Below, one piece after another: positions 27,253-35,045 of a stretch of 54,872 nt of DNA; position 1 is the stretch's first letter, and each line of letters opens with the position of its first letter. The stretch is from Anaerolineales bacterium (GTDB lineage: Bacteria; Chloroflexota; Anaerolineae; Anaerolineales; Villigracilaceae), in assembly GCA_016934715.1 (NCBI GenBank), contig JAFGSI010000085.1, positions 1 through 54,872 of the forward strand, given 5' to 3'. Under the pieces are notes generated by a model. The model searched no databases and was not told where the DNA came from. It saw only the letters and a program-made list of their open reading frames with translations. The translations under genes were made by a program, and so were the position numbers.

Positions 27253-28215
27253 ATGTCCAGGAACAGGATCCACACCCGCATCCTGCACGCCCCCCTTGCC
27301 GCCTGCCTGCAAGGGGCCCGGCTGGATTCGTATACCGAAGGACAGGAAAGCCTGATCCTGGAACTTCAAGCCTTCGCGGCCAGTGGCCCGGCGGAGCTGT
27401 TCGAGCGGGAGGGAACGATCTTCGAGCACCTGCGAGGGCATTTCAGCCCGGCCCGGATCACGTTTGCGGGAGTAGCCGAACTCAACGGAAATTCGTTCTA
27501 CAGAGACATGTCCCGCCTGCCGGCCGACAGCCCTTCCCGGACGATCGTCGATCTGCTCAGCTGGCGCCCACCGGGCCGGGATGAAGCTTTTTTTCTGCTC
27601 TACCTGTTGGCCCAGGAGGCGGACGATCTCCAATTCTTCGCCCGGCTCCTGACCTTCGAACGGCTTCCCGGCGATCCCCAGCCGGTAGGCCTCCAGCGTG
27701 ACTGGTCGTCACCGCCTCCGATGCCCGATCGGCTTGTCCCCCGACCACGGGCCGTCCATCACCGCTTCGGCGGCGACCCGGTCCGGGTCACGCTGGGCGG
27801 GCGCGCCTTCCAGCACCGGCTGTTCATCGGGGGGCTGGACAGCCAGACCCTCCGCAGGCCGGAGGTGGACGCCGTCCTCAATCTGGGAGAGGAAGCCAGC
27901 CGCTGGACCGATCTCGAAGGGCCCCATCCGGCCGACCGCTGGTCCCACAAGGGTGAAGGCCAGGCCGGGATGAGCCTGGACGAGATCCGCCAGGAGGCCG
28001 GCTGGGTCGTCGAACGCCTGCTGGCCGGCCAGCGCCTGCTGGTCCACTGCGTGGCTGGCCTGAACCGCTCGGTCACCATCTGCTGCGCAGCCCTGATCTT
28101 GCTCGAAGGCCTCCGCGCCAAAGAGGCCCTGGAACGGGTGCGCGTCCATCATCCCTGGGCCCGGCCTGACAGCCATCACTGGCTGAAATTGCGCTGGCTG
28201 GCGCACCAAGCGTAG
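27253..28215 (+). CDS. Protein with C-terminal dual-specificity/tyrosine phosphatase domain
   Basis: 320 residues, starting 8 bases after the kynU stop, so cotranscribed. The C-terminal half carries the phosphatase loop HCVAGLNRS with catalytic Cys266 and Arg272 (C-x5-R), preceded by DAVLNLGEEA and followed by ALERVRVHHPWARP, as in DSP-type phosphatases. The N-terminal 150 residues do not match anything I recognise and contain ELNGNSFYRDMSRL. The substrate is unknown: protein phosphotyrosine, phosphoinositide or a small molecule are all possible. Confidence 0.82.
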   Translation: MSRNRIHTRILHAPLAACLQGARLDSYTEGQESLILELQAFAASGPAELFEREGTIFEHLRGHFSPARITFAGVAELNGNSFYRDMSRLPADSPSRTIVDLLSWRPPGRDEAFFLLYLLAQEADDLQFFARLLTFERLPGDPQPVGLQRDWSSPPPMPDRLVPRPRAVHHRFGGDPVRVTLGGRAFQHRLFIGGLDSQTLRRPEVDAVLNLGEEASRWTDLEGPHPADRWSHKGEGQAGMSLDEIRQEAGWVVERLLAGQRLLVHCVAGLNRSVTICCAALILLEGLRAKEALERVRVHHPWARPDSHHWLKLRWLAHQA

Positions 28216-28236
28216 TGGCGGCCTTCCGGCCGCCAC
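28215..28236. terminator. Hairpin between convergent genes
   Basis: GTGGCGGCC (28215-28223) pairs perfectly with GGCCGCCAC (28228-28236). It begins at the stop codon of the phosphatase gene and lies 5 bases from the MerR-gene stop. A T-rich stretch follows on the plus strand. Confidence 0.75.
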
Positions 28237-28241
28237 GTATT

Positions 28242-28988
28242 CTATTTCTTCCTCTCCACATAGATCGTTACCGCGGCGCGCATGAATTCCGCCAGGCGGG
28301 GGTCGACCTTGTCGAAGTTTGCCTTGAAGCGCGGGTCGTTGTTGTAGAGCTCGGCCAGGCCAAGCAGCTGTTCCAGGCCGGGAGTCCAGAAGGAGTCCAT
28401 GTGCCGGCGCCAGCGTTCCACCCCGGCCTGCGCCTCCGGGCTGGATGGCCCCAACGGGATGGCGGCGACGATGGCCTGGTAAGCTGCGTTGCCCTCGTCC
28501 CCGATCCGCTGCTTGTCTGCGGCCGTGTAGGATTTCCATTTCTTCTGCGAGGCGCGCACGATCTCGGGATCATACATCTGCTCGGCCTCTTTCGCATACT
28601 GTTCCTGCTGTTCCTCCGAAAAGGCTTCGAAGAGCTGTTTCCTGTCCATTTCTTTTCGTCCTTTCAAATGCAAAATTGTGTCATCCACGGTCCGGAGGAG
28701 ACGCCCCAACCGTTCAACCTGGCCCTGCAGTGCCTGGCGGTGGGACTCGAGCGCCGACAAGGCGTCGAAGTCCGGGCGAGTGACGATGGCCTTGATCTGC
28801 CCCAGGGATAGGCCCAATTCACGGTAGAAGCGGATCTGCTGGAGTTTCAACAACGACTCGTCAGCATACTCGCGGTAGCCGTTGGGGCGGACGGATTCGG
28901 GCTTCAACAGCCCGATCTCATCGTAGTAGTGCAGCGTCCGGATGCTGACCCCGGCCAAGGTGGCAAGCCGCTTTACAGTGTACGCCAT
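28242..28988 (-). CDS. MerR family regulator with TipAS antibiotic-binding domain
   Basis: 248 residues from ATG 28988 (MAYTVKRLATLAGVS). The N-terminal winged helix has the MerR pattern TLHYYDEIGLLKP and NGYREYADESLLKLQQI, then a dimerisation helix (about 75-115). The C-terminal TipAS domain (about 125-235) has YDPEIVRASQKKWKSY and SFWTPGLEQLLGLAELY. TipAL-type proteins bind hydrophobic peptides or drugs and then twist a promoter with an over-long spacer. Its own promoter has such a 19-base spacer with an operator, suggesting autoregulation. It diverges from the carotenoid genes. Confidence 0.92.
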   Translation of the reverse strand: MAYTVKRLATLAGVSIRTLHYYDEIGLLKPESVRPNGYREYADESLLKLQQIRFYRELGLSLGQIKAIVTRPDFDALSALESHRQALQGQVERLGRLLRTVDDTILHLKGRKEMDRKQLFEAFSEEQQEQYAKEAEQMYDPEIVRASQKKWKSYTAADKQRIGDEGNAAYQAIVAAIPLGPSSPEAQAGVERWRRHMDSFWTPGLEQLLGLAELYNNDPRFKANFDKVDPRLAEFMRAAVTIYVERKK

Positions 28989-28994
28989 GCGGCC

Positions 28995-29025
28995 ATCATA
29001 AACCATAACGTAACGTTAATGTCAA
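28995..29025 (-). promoter_or_regulatory. MerR-type promoter with 19-base spacer and palindromic operator
   Basis: On the minus strand TTGACA (29025-29020), a spacer of 19 bases (29019-29001) and TATGAT (29000-28995). Inside the spacer is the perfect inverted repeat TAACGT-T-ACGTTA (29018-29006). Over-long spacers with a dyad between the hexamers are the hallmark of MerR-controlled promoters. Confidence 0.85.
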
Positions 29026-29191
29026 GAAAAAAGGGGGGGATTTTCTCCGATTTCGGGATCACTGCGAGCCCTGCCGGCGTTTTTTCCTGCATCCAAAACC
29101 AACCCTCCTGCGTATATCTACACATTCGTCCCCCTGCTCACGCGAGAGCCGCTTGGGCAGGAGCATGCCAATCGCTGAGAGGTGCAGGACC

Positions 29192-30688
29192 ATGAATGAA
29201 AGCAATGGGAAACCGAGGGCCCTGGTGGTCGGGGCCGGCATCGCCGGGATTGCCACGGCCGCCCGCCTGGCGCGTCGCGGCTGGCAGGTCAAGGTCGTCG
29301 AAAAGAACGAGAAGTCCGGTGGACGCTGCGGCCAGATGGTCATCGACGGCTACCGCTTCGACACCGGCGCGACCCTGTTCTTGATGCCCGAGCTGTACGC
29401 CGAGACCTCCGCCGCCCTGGGCGAGCGCATGGAGGATCACCTCGACCTGCACCGCATCGACCCCACCTACCAGTTGGTTTTTCAAGATGACACCCAGTTC
29501 CACCTGACCTCCAACATGCACGCCCTGATGGCCCAGGTGGAGGCGGTCGAGCCCGGGGCCTTCGAGCGCCTGCTGCACTACCTGGGCGAGGGTCGTCGCC
29601 ACTACGAACTCGCCCTGCCCAACCTGATCAACCGCGGCTTCTACTCCCTGCCGGAGTTCATCAACCCGCGCATGCTCGCCCTTTTCCTGCGCTTGAAAGC
29701 CACGACCCTCCACAGCGCTTACGCCGGTCGCTTTTTCAGGACCAGGAAGCTGCAGATGGCCTTCACCTTCCAGGACATGTACATGGGCCTCAGCCCCTAC
29801 CAGGCCCCGGCGGTCTACTCGCTGATGCAGGCCACCGAACTGACCGACGGGCTGTACTACCCAGCCGGCGGCATGTACACCATCGCCGAGCGCCTGACCG
29901 GGATCGCCGAAAACCTGGGCGTCGAGTTCGTCTACAATGCCCCCGTCGAGCAGATCCAGGTCGAGGGCAAGCGCGCCAGCGGCGTCCTCCTGGCCGACGG
30001 GCGAGCCCTGTCCGCCGAGGTGGTCGTCGCCAACGCCGACCTGGGCTACGTCTACCGCCACCTGCTGCCAGACGACGGGACCGCCGACCGGATCGACCGC
30101 AAGGAGTACGGCTGCGCCACGGTCATGTTCTACTGGGGCCTGGACAGGCAATACCCGCAGTTGGCCCCGCACAACCTGCTCTTCGCGGGCGACTACCGCC
30201 GGAGTTTCGAGGATGTCTTCGGCAAAGCGACCATGCCCACCGAGCCGAATTTCTACATGCATGCTCCGGCCCGTCTCGACCCGACCGCCGCTCCGCCCGG
30301 GTGCGATTCGCTCTACCTCGCTGTCCCGGTCGGGCACATGAACGAAGACGCCCCCCAGGACTGGCCGGCGATCCAGGCACGCGCCCGGCAGTACATCCTG
30401 CGCCGTCTGGCCGGGCTGGGAATGGCGGATCTCGAATCCCACATCAAGGTCGAGGTCGGCCTCGTCCCACCGGACTGGAAGCGCCGCTACAACCTGACCC
30501 GCGGCTCGGCCCACGGCCTGAGCCACCGGCTGACCCAGATGGCCTACTTCCGCCCGGCCAACCGCCACAGGTGCTACCACAACCTGTACTTCGTCGGTGC
30601 CAGCACCCACCCCGGCACAGGGGTCCCGACCGTGCTCGTCTCCGCCCGCCTGGCCAGCGAGCGCATCCTGGCAGAGACCGGCGCCTGA
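29192..30688 (+). CDS. crtI: Phytoene desaturase family protein
   Basis: 498 residues from ATG 29192 (MNESNGK) with AGG boxes just upstream. The N-terminal dinucleotide-binding motif VVGAGIAGIATAARLARRGW is followed by EKSGGRCGQ; the C-terminal signature FVGASTHPGTGVPTVLVSA closes the FAD site. CrtI-type enzymes introduce double bases into phytoene at the membrane to give lycopene or related carotenes. crtB follows 61 bases downstream, confirming the pathway. Which desaturation steps it performs cannot be told. Confidence 0.9.
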   Translation: MNESNGKPRALVVGAGIAGIATAARLARRGWQVKVVEKNEKSGGRCGQMVIDGYRFDTGATLFLMPELYAETSAALGERMEDHLDLHRIDPTYQLVFQDDTQFHLTSNMHALMAQVEAVEPGAFERLLHYLGEGRRHYELALPNLINRGFYSLPEFINPRMLALFLRLKATTLHSAYAGRFFRTRKLQMAFTFQDMYMGLSPYQAPAVYSLMQATELTDGLYYPAGGMYTIAERLTGIAENLGVEFVYNAPVEQIQVEGKRASGVLLADGRALSAEVVVANADLGYVYRHLLPDDGTADRIDRKEYGCATVMFYWGLDRQYPQLAPHNLLFAGDYRRSFEDVFGKATMPTEPNFYMHAPARLDPTAAPPGCDSLYLAVPVGHMNEDAPQDWPAIQARARQYILRRLAGLGMADLESHIKVEVGLVPPDWKRRYNLTRGSAHGLSHRLTQMAYFRPANRHRCYHNLYFVGASTHPGTGVPTVLVSARLASERILAETGA

Positions 30689-30749
30689 CCACCAAAATCA
30701 CGCCCCACGGAGGGGAGCCACCCGGCTCCGGGGCAGGAGGAGACTCTCC

Positions 30750-31712
30750 ATGAACACCACCGCCGCCCTGGCCCGTTCGATCACCTGGGCCAGCAGCAAG
30801 CAATCCTATCTGACCGCCCGGCTCCTGGCCGACCGTGACCTGGCCGACGACTGCCTGCGCGCGTACGCCTACTTCCGTTGGGCCGACGACAGGATCGACC
30901 TGGCCGGCCTCCCGGAAGGCGAAGCGCAGGCCTTTCTCTCCCGCCAGCAGGACCTGGTCGAACGGCTATACCGCGGCGAGCGTCCCACCGACCTGGGCCC
31001 CGAGGAAGCCCTGCTCGCCGATTTGATCGCCCATGACCGTGCACCCGAAAGCGGGCTGCGCTCGTTCATCCACAACTTCATGGCCGTGATCACCTTCGAC
31101 GCCGGTCGCCGCGGGCAGCCCATCAGCCGGGGAGAAATGGACGCCTATACGAAGTGCCTGGCGACCGCCGTGATGGACGGACTGCTGTACTTTATCGCCA
31201 ACGGCCATCCCTTCCCGCGCACTGCCCCCCGCACCCTGGCAGTCGTCGGGGCACACATCACCCATATGCTGCGCGACACGCTCGAAGATCTGGCCCATGG
31301 CTACATCAACGTCCCCCTGGAAGACCTGGACGAGCGCGGCCTGGACCCGATCGATCCCGGGAGCGACTCCTTCCAGGACTGGGTGCGTGCCCGGGTGATC
31401 GAGGCCCGGCGCTGCTTTCGGGTCGGCCGCGGCTACATCGACACCCTGCCCGTCCTGCGCGCCCGCCTGGCCGGGGTCTGGTACTGCGCCCGCTTCGAGC
31501 GCATCCTGACAGCCATCGAACGCGACGGCTACCGGCTGCGCGCCGCGTACCCCGAGCGCCGCAGCATGTCCGCCTGGCTGGAGATGGCCTGGCTGGGGCT
31601 GGTCGTCACGCTCCAGCACTGCAGCGGAAATATCTGGACGGTCTTCTGCCGGCACGCCTGCGGGATCCGCAGCCTCCTCCCGCGCACGACCCATCTCCGG
31701 CCAATGGCCTGA
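30750..31712 (+). CDS. crtB: Phytoene/squalene synthase family protein
   Basis: 320 residues from ATG 30750 with GGAGGAG 8 bases upstream; the longer frame from 30597 overlaps crtI and is rejected. Both aspartate-rich motifs that bind the diphosphate through magnesium are present: RWADDRID with Asp46/47/50 and DTLED at 176-180, with a following HGYINVPLEDL. With crtI next door, condensation of two geranylgeranyl diphosphates to phytoene is most likely. The remaining carotenoid genes are not in the window. Confidence 0.88.
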   Translation: MNTTAALARSITWASSKQSYLTARLLADRDLADDCLRAYAYFRWADDRIDLAGLPEGEAQAFLSRQQDLVERLYRGERPTDLGPEEALLADLIAHDRAPESGLRSFIHNFMAVITFDAGRRGQPISRGEMDAYTKCLATAVMDGLLYFIANGHPFPRTAPRTLAVVGAHITHMLRDTLEDLAHGYINVPLEDLDERGLDPIDPGSDSFQDWVRARVIEARRCFRVGRGYIDTLPVLRARLAGVWYCARFERILTAIERDGYRLRAAYPERRSMSAWLEMAWLGLVVTLQHCSGNIWTVFCRHACGIRSLLPRTTHLRPMA

Positions 31713-31719
31713 TCCGGGT

Positions 31720-31725
31720 TACAAT
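31720..31725 (+). promoter_or_regulatory. -10 box directly before the RluA-family gene
   Basis: TACAAT ends 6 bases before the ATG at 31732 and no Shine-Dalgarno sequence is present, so a leaderless message is plausible. It lies in the 19-base gap after crtB. Confidence 0.5.
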
Positions 31726-31731
31726 CAGGGC

Positions 31732-32385
31732 ATGTCTGTCAACCTCCTGTTCGAAAACGCCCACCTGCTGGCCGTGGACAAGCCGGCCGGCCTGGCGACC
31801 ATTCCCGAGGGCTGGGAACGCCAAGCCCCGCACCTGCGCGGCCTGCTGGAGACCGAATACGGCAAAGTCTGGATCGTCCACCGGCTGGACAAGGTCACCA
31901 GCGGTGTCATCGTCTTTGCCCGCGACGCAGAGACCCACCGGGTTCTGAGCCTGTTGTTCGAGAGCCGGGCCGTGCACAAGGTCTACCACGCCCTGGTCAC
32001 CAACACCCCCAACTGGGAAGAGCGCACTGCCCGCCACCGCCTGCGCCCAGGCGTCGGACGCCCGCAGCGGACGGTCGTCGACCACGCCCGCGGCCAATCC
32101 GCCGAAACCGGCTTCCGGGTCGGCGAGCGCTTCGCCAGCGCGGCCCTGCTGGAGGCAATTCCGGCCAGCGGCCGCACCCACCAGATCCGGGCCCACGCCG
32201 CGGCGCTTGGCCTGCCTCTCCTGGGCGACTCGCTCTACGGCGCGCCGCCAACAGAAATCATAAACCGTCCGGCTCTGCATGCCTACAGGTTGGCATTCGA
32301 GTTCGACGGCCAGCCGCTCGCCTTCAGCGCCCCCTACCCGAAAGATTTCGAAACTGCCCTGAAGAAATTGAAAGCCGGTCGCTAG
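31732..32385 (+). CDS. RluA family RNA pseudouridine synthase
   Basis: 217 residues. LLAVDKPAGL at the N-terminus and the catalytic motif HRLDKVTSGVIVFA near residue 50, with the nucleophilic Asp at about 53, identify the RluA/RluD family; ASGRTHQIRAHAAALGLPLLGDSLYG near 145 completes it. There is no S4 domain, so it resembles the short RluA type that modifies tRNA or rRNA uridines. The target cannot be assigned. The stop codon lies in the loop of a terminator hairpin. Confidence 0.92.
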   Translation: MSVNLLFENAHLLAVDKPAGLATIPEGWERQAPHLRGLLETEYGKVWIVHRLDKVTSGVIVFARDAETHRVLSLLFESRAVHKVYHALVTNTPNWEERTARHRLRPGVGRPQRTVVDHARGQSAETGFRVGERFASAALLEAIPASGRTHQIRAHAAALGLPLLGDSLYGAPPTEIINRPALHAYRLAFEFDGQPLAFSAPYPKDFETALKKLKAGR

Positions 32386-32393
32386 GACCGGCT
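32373..32393 (+). terminator. Terminator hairpin overlapping the RluA-family stop
   Basis: AGCCGGTC (32373-32380) pairs with GACCGGCT (32386-32393) around GCTAG, which contains the stop codon; CTTTG follows. Confidence 0.65.
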
Positions 32394-32438
32394 CTTTGTC
32401 TGGCCAAGCTTCCCGGGGAGCTGCCGCGGCGCGGATCC

Positions 32439-33758
32439 TCAGATAATCTTCCGCGCTTCCATATAAAATCTTTTTTCTTGCGCCTCACCCATCGAGAAGG
32501 TCTTGCGCGGCAGGGCCCCGTCGAGGATGACGGTCTTGAAAAGATCCGCCTTGTGCATTCCGGGAACATAGAAGCCGAGGTTGCCCTCCTGAGCGCCCAG
32601 TTCGCAGATCACCTCGCTGCCGTGGACGTAGTCGATCTTCTCGGCTCCACCGTCCCTCAGGAACGAATCCAGGCAGGCCTGCAGCGTCCCAACCGGCAGG
32701 TTGGACCCCGGACGGACGATCTCGACCACCCCATAGTTCCGGCCGCTGCCACCCCCGATCATCCCGACCAGCTGCGCCGGGCCGCGCTGCTCGTCCACCC
32801 GCCGCACCATCATCCCGGCGCTCGGCACCGGGATATAGTTGACCGGCCCGCAGGACGCCTCCAGGGCGGCCAGAATATCCTTCCGCAGACCGAACAGGAT
32901 CCGGTGGATCGGCTCGAATTCCAGCCCCTCGTCGTGGACATTCTCGATCTCCACCAGAGCATAGCGGGCCGGGTGATCCATGCCGACGGTGGGCTTGAGT
33001 TCCTCCCAGACCGCCTTGGCGGTGGCCAGCGAATGGTTGCCATCCCCCATGGCGAACAGCAGCACCGGTGTGTCGCTGGGGACCCCGTACTTGCTGGCAA
33101 AGGCCTCCGGCCGGGCCAGGCCGCGCAAGCCGGCAACCACCCCGGCCTCCAGAGCCTTGCTCACGGCATAGCCGCACAGGTGTCCGCTGCCCTGCATCAG
33201 GTCAAAAGCGTACAGCGGTTCGAGGCGGTCCCTGGCCACGGCCAGCTGCTCGACGACCGTACAGGAGGGGTCATCGATCAAGACCAGGATGTGGGGGAGT
33301 TCCAGCGCCGCCCCGCGGCGGATCTTCATGCGTGGAGGCAGGCGCTCAACGATCGTCCCCTCGCTGGCCCGGATCAAGCTGGTCGAGCCGCGGGTGTAGT
33401 CGTAATGCTCCAGGTCGAGGCACAGCATGATCCCGCGCCGGGTGCGTCCTTCGAAGGTGCGCTCCACATAGATCAACCCGTCGCGCGGCTGCAGGATGGT
33501 CTCGTCCAGGTACTGCTGCATCGTCGCCTGGATGCGCCTGATGCGTTCGGCCTCCCCGGGCTGCTCGAGATAGACCTCCGGCAGGACCAGGTGCAGGGTC
33601 GAGGGCGCCGGGCCGACGATCTGTTCGACCGCCTGCCAGTATTCCGGCTGGGAGGTGAACTGGTCGCAGGCGATGACCGCCCACTTGTTGAGGTCCACGC
33701 CGGCCCTGGGCAGGAGGACCTGGGGGACCTGAACACCGACGTCATGGATGATCTTCAT
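32439..33758 (-). CDS. DUF1015 family protein
   Basis: 439 residues from ATG 33758; an alternative ATG at 33773 adds five residues, and neither has a strong ribosome site. The N-terminal segment NKWAVIACDQFTSQPEYW and LYAFDLMQGSG, then FAMGDGNHSLATAKAVWEE near 220 and PVGTLQACLDSFL toward the end, are typical of DUF1015 proteins. Their biochemical function is not established; they often lie next to serA/serC, as here, and have been suggested to act in serine-linked metabolism, which is only positional. A hairpin separates it from serA upstream. Confidence 0.85.
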   Translation of the reverse strand: MKIIHDVGVQVPQVLLPRAGVDLNKWAVIACDQFTSQPEYWQAVEQIVGPAPSTLHLVLPEVYLEQPGEAERIRRIQATMQQYLDETILQPRDGLIYVERTFEGRTRRGIMLCLDLEHYDYTRGSTSLIRASEGTIVERLPPRMKIRRGAALELPHILVLIDDPSCTVVEQLAVARDRLEPLYAFDLMQGSGHLCGYAVSKALEAGVVAGLRGLARPEAFASKYGVPSDTPVLLFAMGDGNHSLATAKAVWEELKPTVGMDHPARYALVEIENVHDEGLEFEPIHRILFGLRKDILAALEASCGPVNYIPVPSAGMMVRRVDEQRGPAQLVGMIGGGSGRNYGVVEIVRPGSNLPVGTLQACLDSFLRDGGAEKIDYVHGSEVICELGAQEGNLGFYVPGMHKADLFKTVILDGALPRKTFSMGEAQEKRFYMEARKII

Positions 33759-33783
33759 ATGAGTATTCCGCATGAAAAGGGTT

Positions 33784-33805
33784 GGGGCGACCCGGCGGTC
33801 GCCCC
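33784..33805 (-). terminator. Hairpin between serA and the DUF1015 gene
   Basis: GGGGCGACC (33784-33792) pairs with GGTCGCCCC (33797-33805). On the minus strand it is followed by AACCCTTTTC, so it can end or attenuate serA transcription just before the DUF1015 start. Confidence 0.7.
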
Positions 33806-33814
33806 AGTATCCTG

Positions 33815-34717
33815 TCAGTGTGTCTTGGCGAATTCGATCAGCTTCTCGGCCACTTCGTCGCCGACGCGACTCTGGGCCTCCGTGGTCGCCGCGCCGATGT
33901 GGGGTGAACCGATGACGTTGTCAAGCTTGAGCAGCTTATAGTCACTGGGCGGCTCCTCGGCGAAGACGTCCAATGCAGCCCCGGCGACCTTGCCGCCGGT
34001 CAGGGCAGCATAGAGGGCTTCCTCGTCCACGACCCCACCCCGGGCGCAGTTGATGATCCGCACGCCGTCCTTCATCTTGGCGAACTGCTCGGTGCTGAGC
34101 ATATTGGCCGATTCGCTGGTCCTGGGCAGATGCAGGGTGATGTAATCGGACTGGACCAGCAATTCGTCGAGTGTGACCAGGGTCACGTGGGCAGCGTCCT
34201 TGATGTAGGGATCATACCCGACCACGCTCATCCCCAGGGCATTGGCCCGCCGGGCCACCTCGCGGCCAATGTTGCCAAGGCCGAGGATGCCCAGGGTCTT
34301 GCCGCCCAGTTCGGAACCCACGAAAGCCTTCTTCTCCCATTTCTCAGCCTTCATCGAGGCGGTCGTCTGGCAGATCGAGCGCGCCAGGGCGAACATGAAG
34401 CCGATCGCCAGTTCGGCCACCGAGGCCGAACTGGCCTGGGGTGTATTGAGCACCGCGATGCCTTTCGACTTGGCGTAATCGGCATCGATGTTGTCCAGGC
34501 CGACGCCGCCGCGCACGATGACCTTCAGGTTCGGGCAGACATCGATCAGCGGCTGGCGGATCTTGGTCCGGCTGCGGACCACGCATCCAGTGTAAGCCGG
34601 CAGGACGCCGGGCAATTCCTCGGGAGTGATGTCGTCGCGGACGTCCACTTCCAGGCCAGCCGCGCGCATCCGCTCGACGGCCTCTTTTTCAGTCTTGTCA
34701 CAGATCAGGATCTTCAT
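33815..34717 (-). CDS. serA: D-3-phosphoglycerate dehydrogenase, short form without ACT domain
   Basis: 300 residues from ATG 34717, with GAGGAGG 5 bases upstream. The D-2-hydroxyacid dehydrogenase plan is complete: catalytic-domain start MKILICDKTEKEA, VIVRGGVGLDNID, NAD motif LGILGLGNIGREVA, then NCARGGVVDEEALY and SPHIGAATTEAQ with the catalytic histidine near 280. It stops where the NAD-binding domain ends, lacking the intervening and ACT domains, so serine feedback through ACT is absent. It oxidises 3-phosphoglycerate to 3-phosphohydroxypyruvate, the first step of serine synthesis; serC diverges upstream. Confidence 0.93.
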   Translation of the reverse strand: MKILICDKTEKEAVERMRAAGLEVDVRDDITPEELPGVLPAYTGCVVRSRTKIRQPLIDVCPNLKVIVRGGVGLDNIDADYAKSKGIAVLNTPQASSASVAELAIGFMFALARSICQTTASMKAEKWEKKAFVGSELGGKTLGILGLGNIGREVARRANALGMSVVGYDPYIKDAAHVTLVTLDELLVQSDYITLHLPRTSESANMLSTEQFAKMKDGVRIINCARGGVVDEEALYAALTGGKVAGAALDVFAEEPPSDYKLLKLDNVIGSPHIGAATTEAQSRVGDEVAEKLIEFAKTH

Positions 34718-34820
34718 GGGTTCCTCCTCAGGAGACATCAAATAGACACGATGAACACAAGCTCATCGAACAGTTTCGCCCACCCCGGGATTCGGGATTG
34801 CGCAAAATTGCACGTGGGCG

Positions 34821-34849
34821 ATTGTATCAATGCGACCGAAGATTGTCAA
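34821..34849 (-). promoter_or_regulatory. serA promoter
   Basis: On the minus strand TTGACA (34849-34844), 17-base spacer, TACAAT (34826-34821). The leader to the ATG at 34717 would be about 95 bases. Confidence 0.8.
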
Positions 34850-34994
34850 TCAATATTTCCAGACGTATCCACAATTGCGTCGAAAAAAACCTTCCGGCAG
34901 AATATCCGAACGGGTGCGCCCCACAACAGAATACAAACCAAGATCTGGATGCAGACATTTTCGCAGTACTCTGTAGTTTCAATCCACTTGGGGA

Positions 34995-35000
34995 TATAAT
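34995..35000 (+). promoter_or_regulatory. Probable serC -10 box
   Basis: TATAAT 45 bases before the serC start; the -35 region (TGTAGT at 34972-34977) is poor. Confidence 0.5.
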
Positions 35001-35045
35001 CAGGGACGCATTCGCTCGGAAATTCACATATTCAGGAGAGAACTC

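Larger units (their letters stand above)
34718..35045. other. Divergent serA/serC control region
   Basis: 328 bases without a gene, carrying the serA promoter near 34821-34849 and a serC -10 near 34995. Several AT-rich segments with partly repeated CAAT/ATTG words lie between them, but no clear operator or riboswitch was recognised. Confidence 0.6.
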
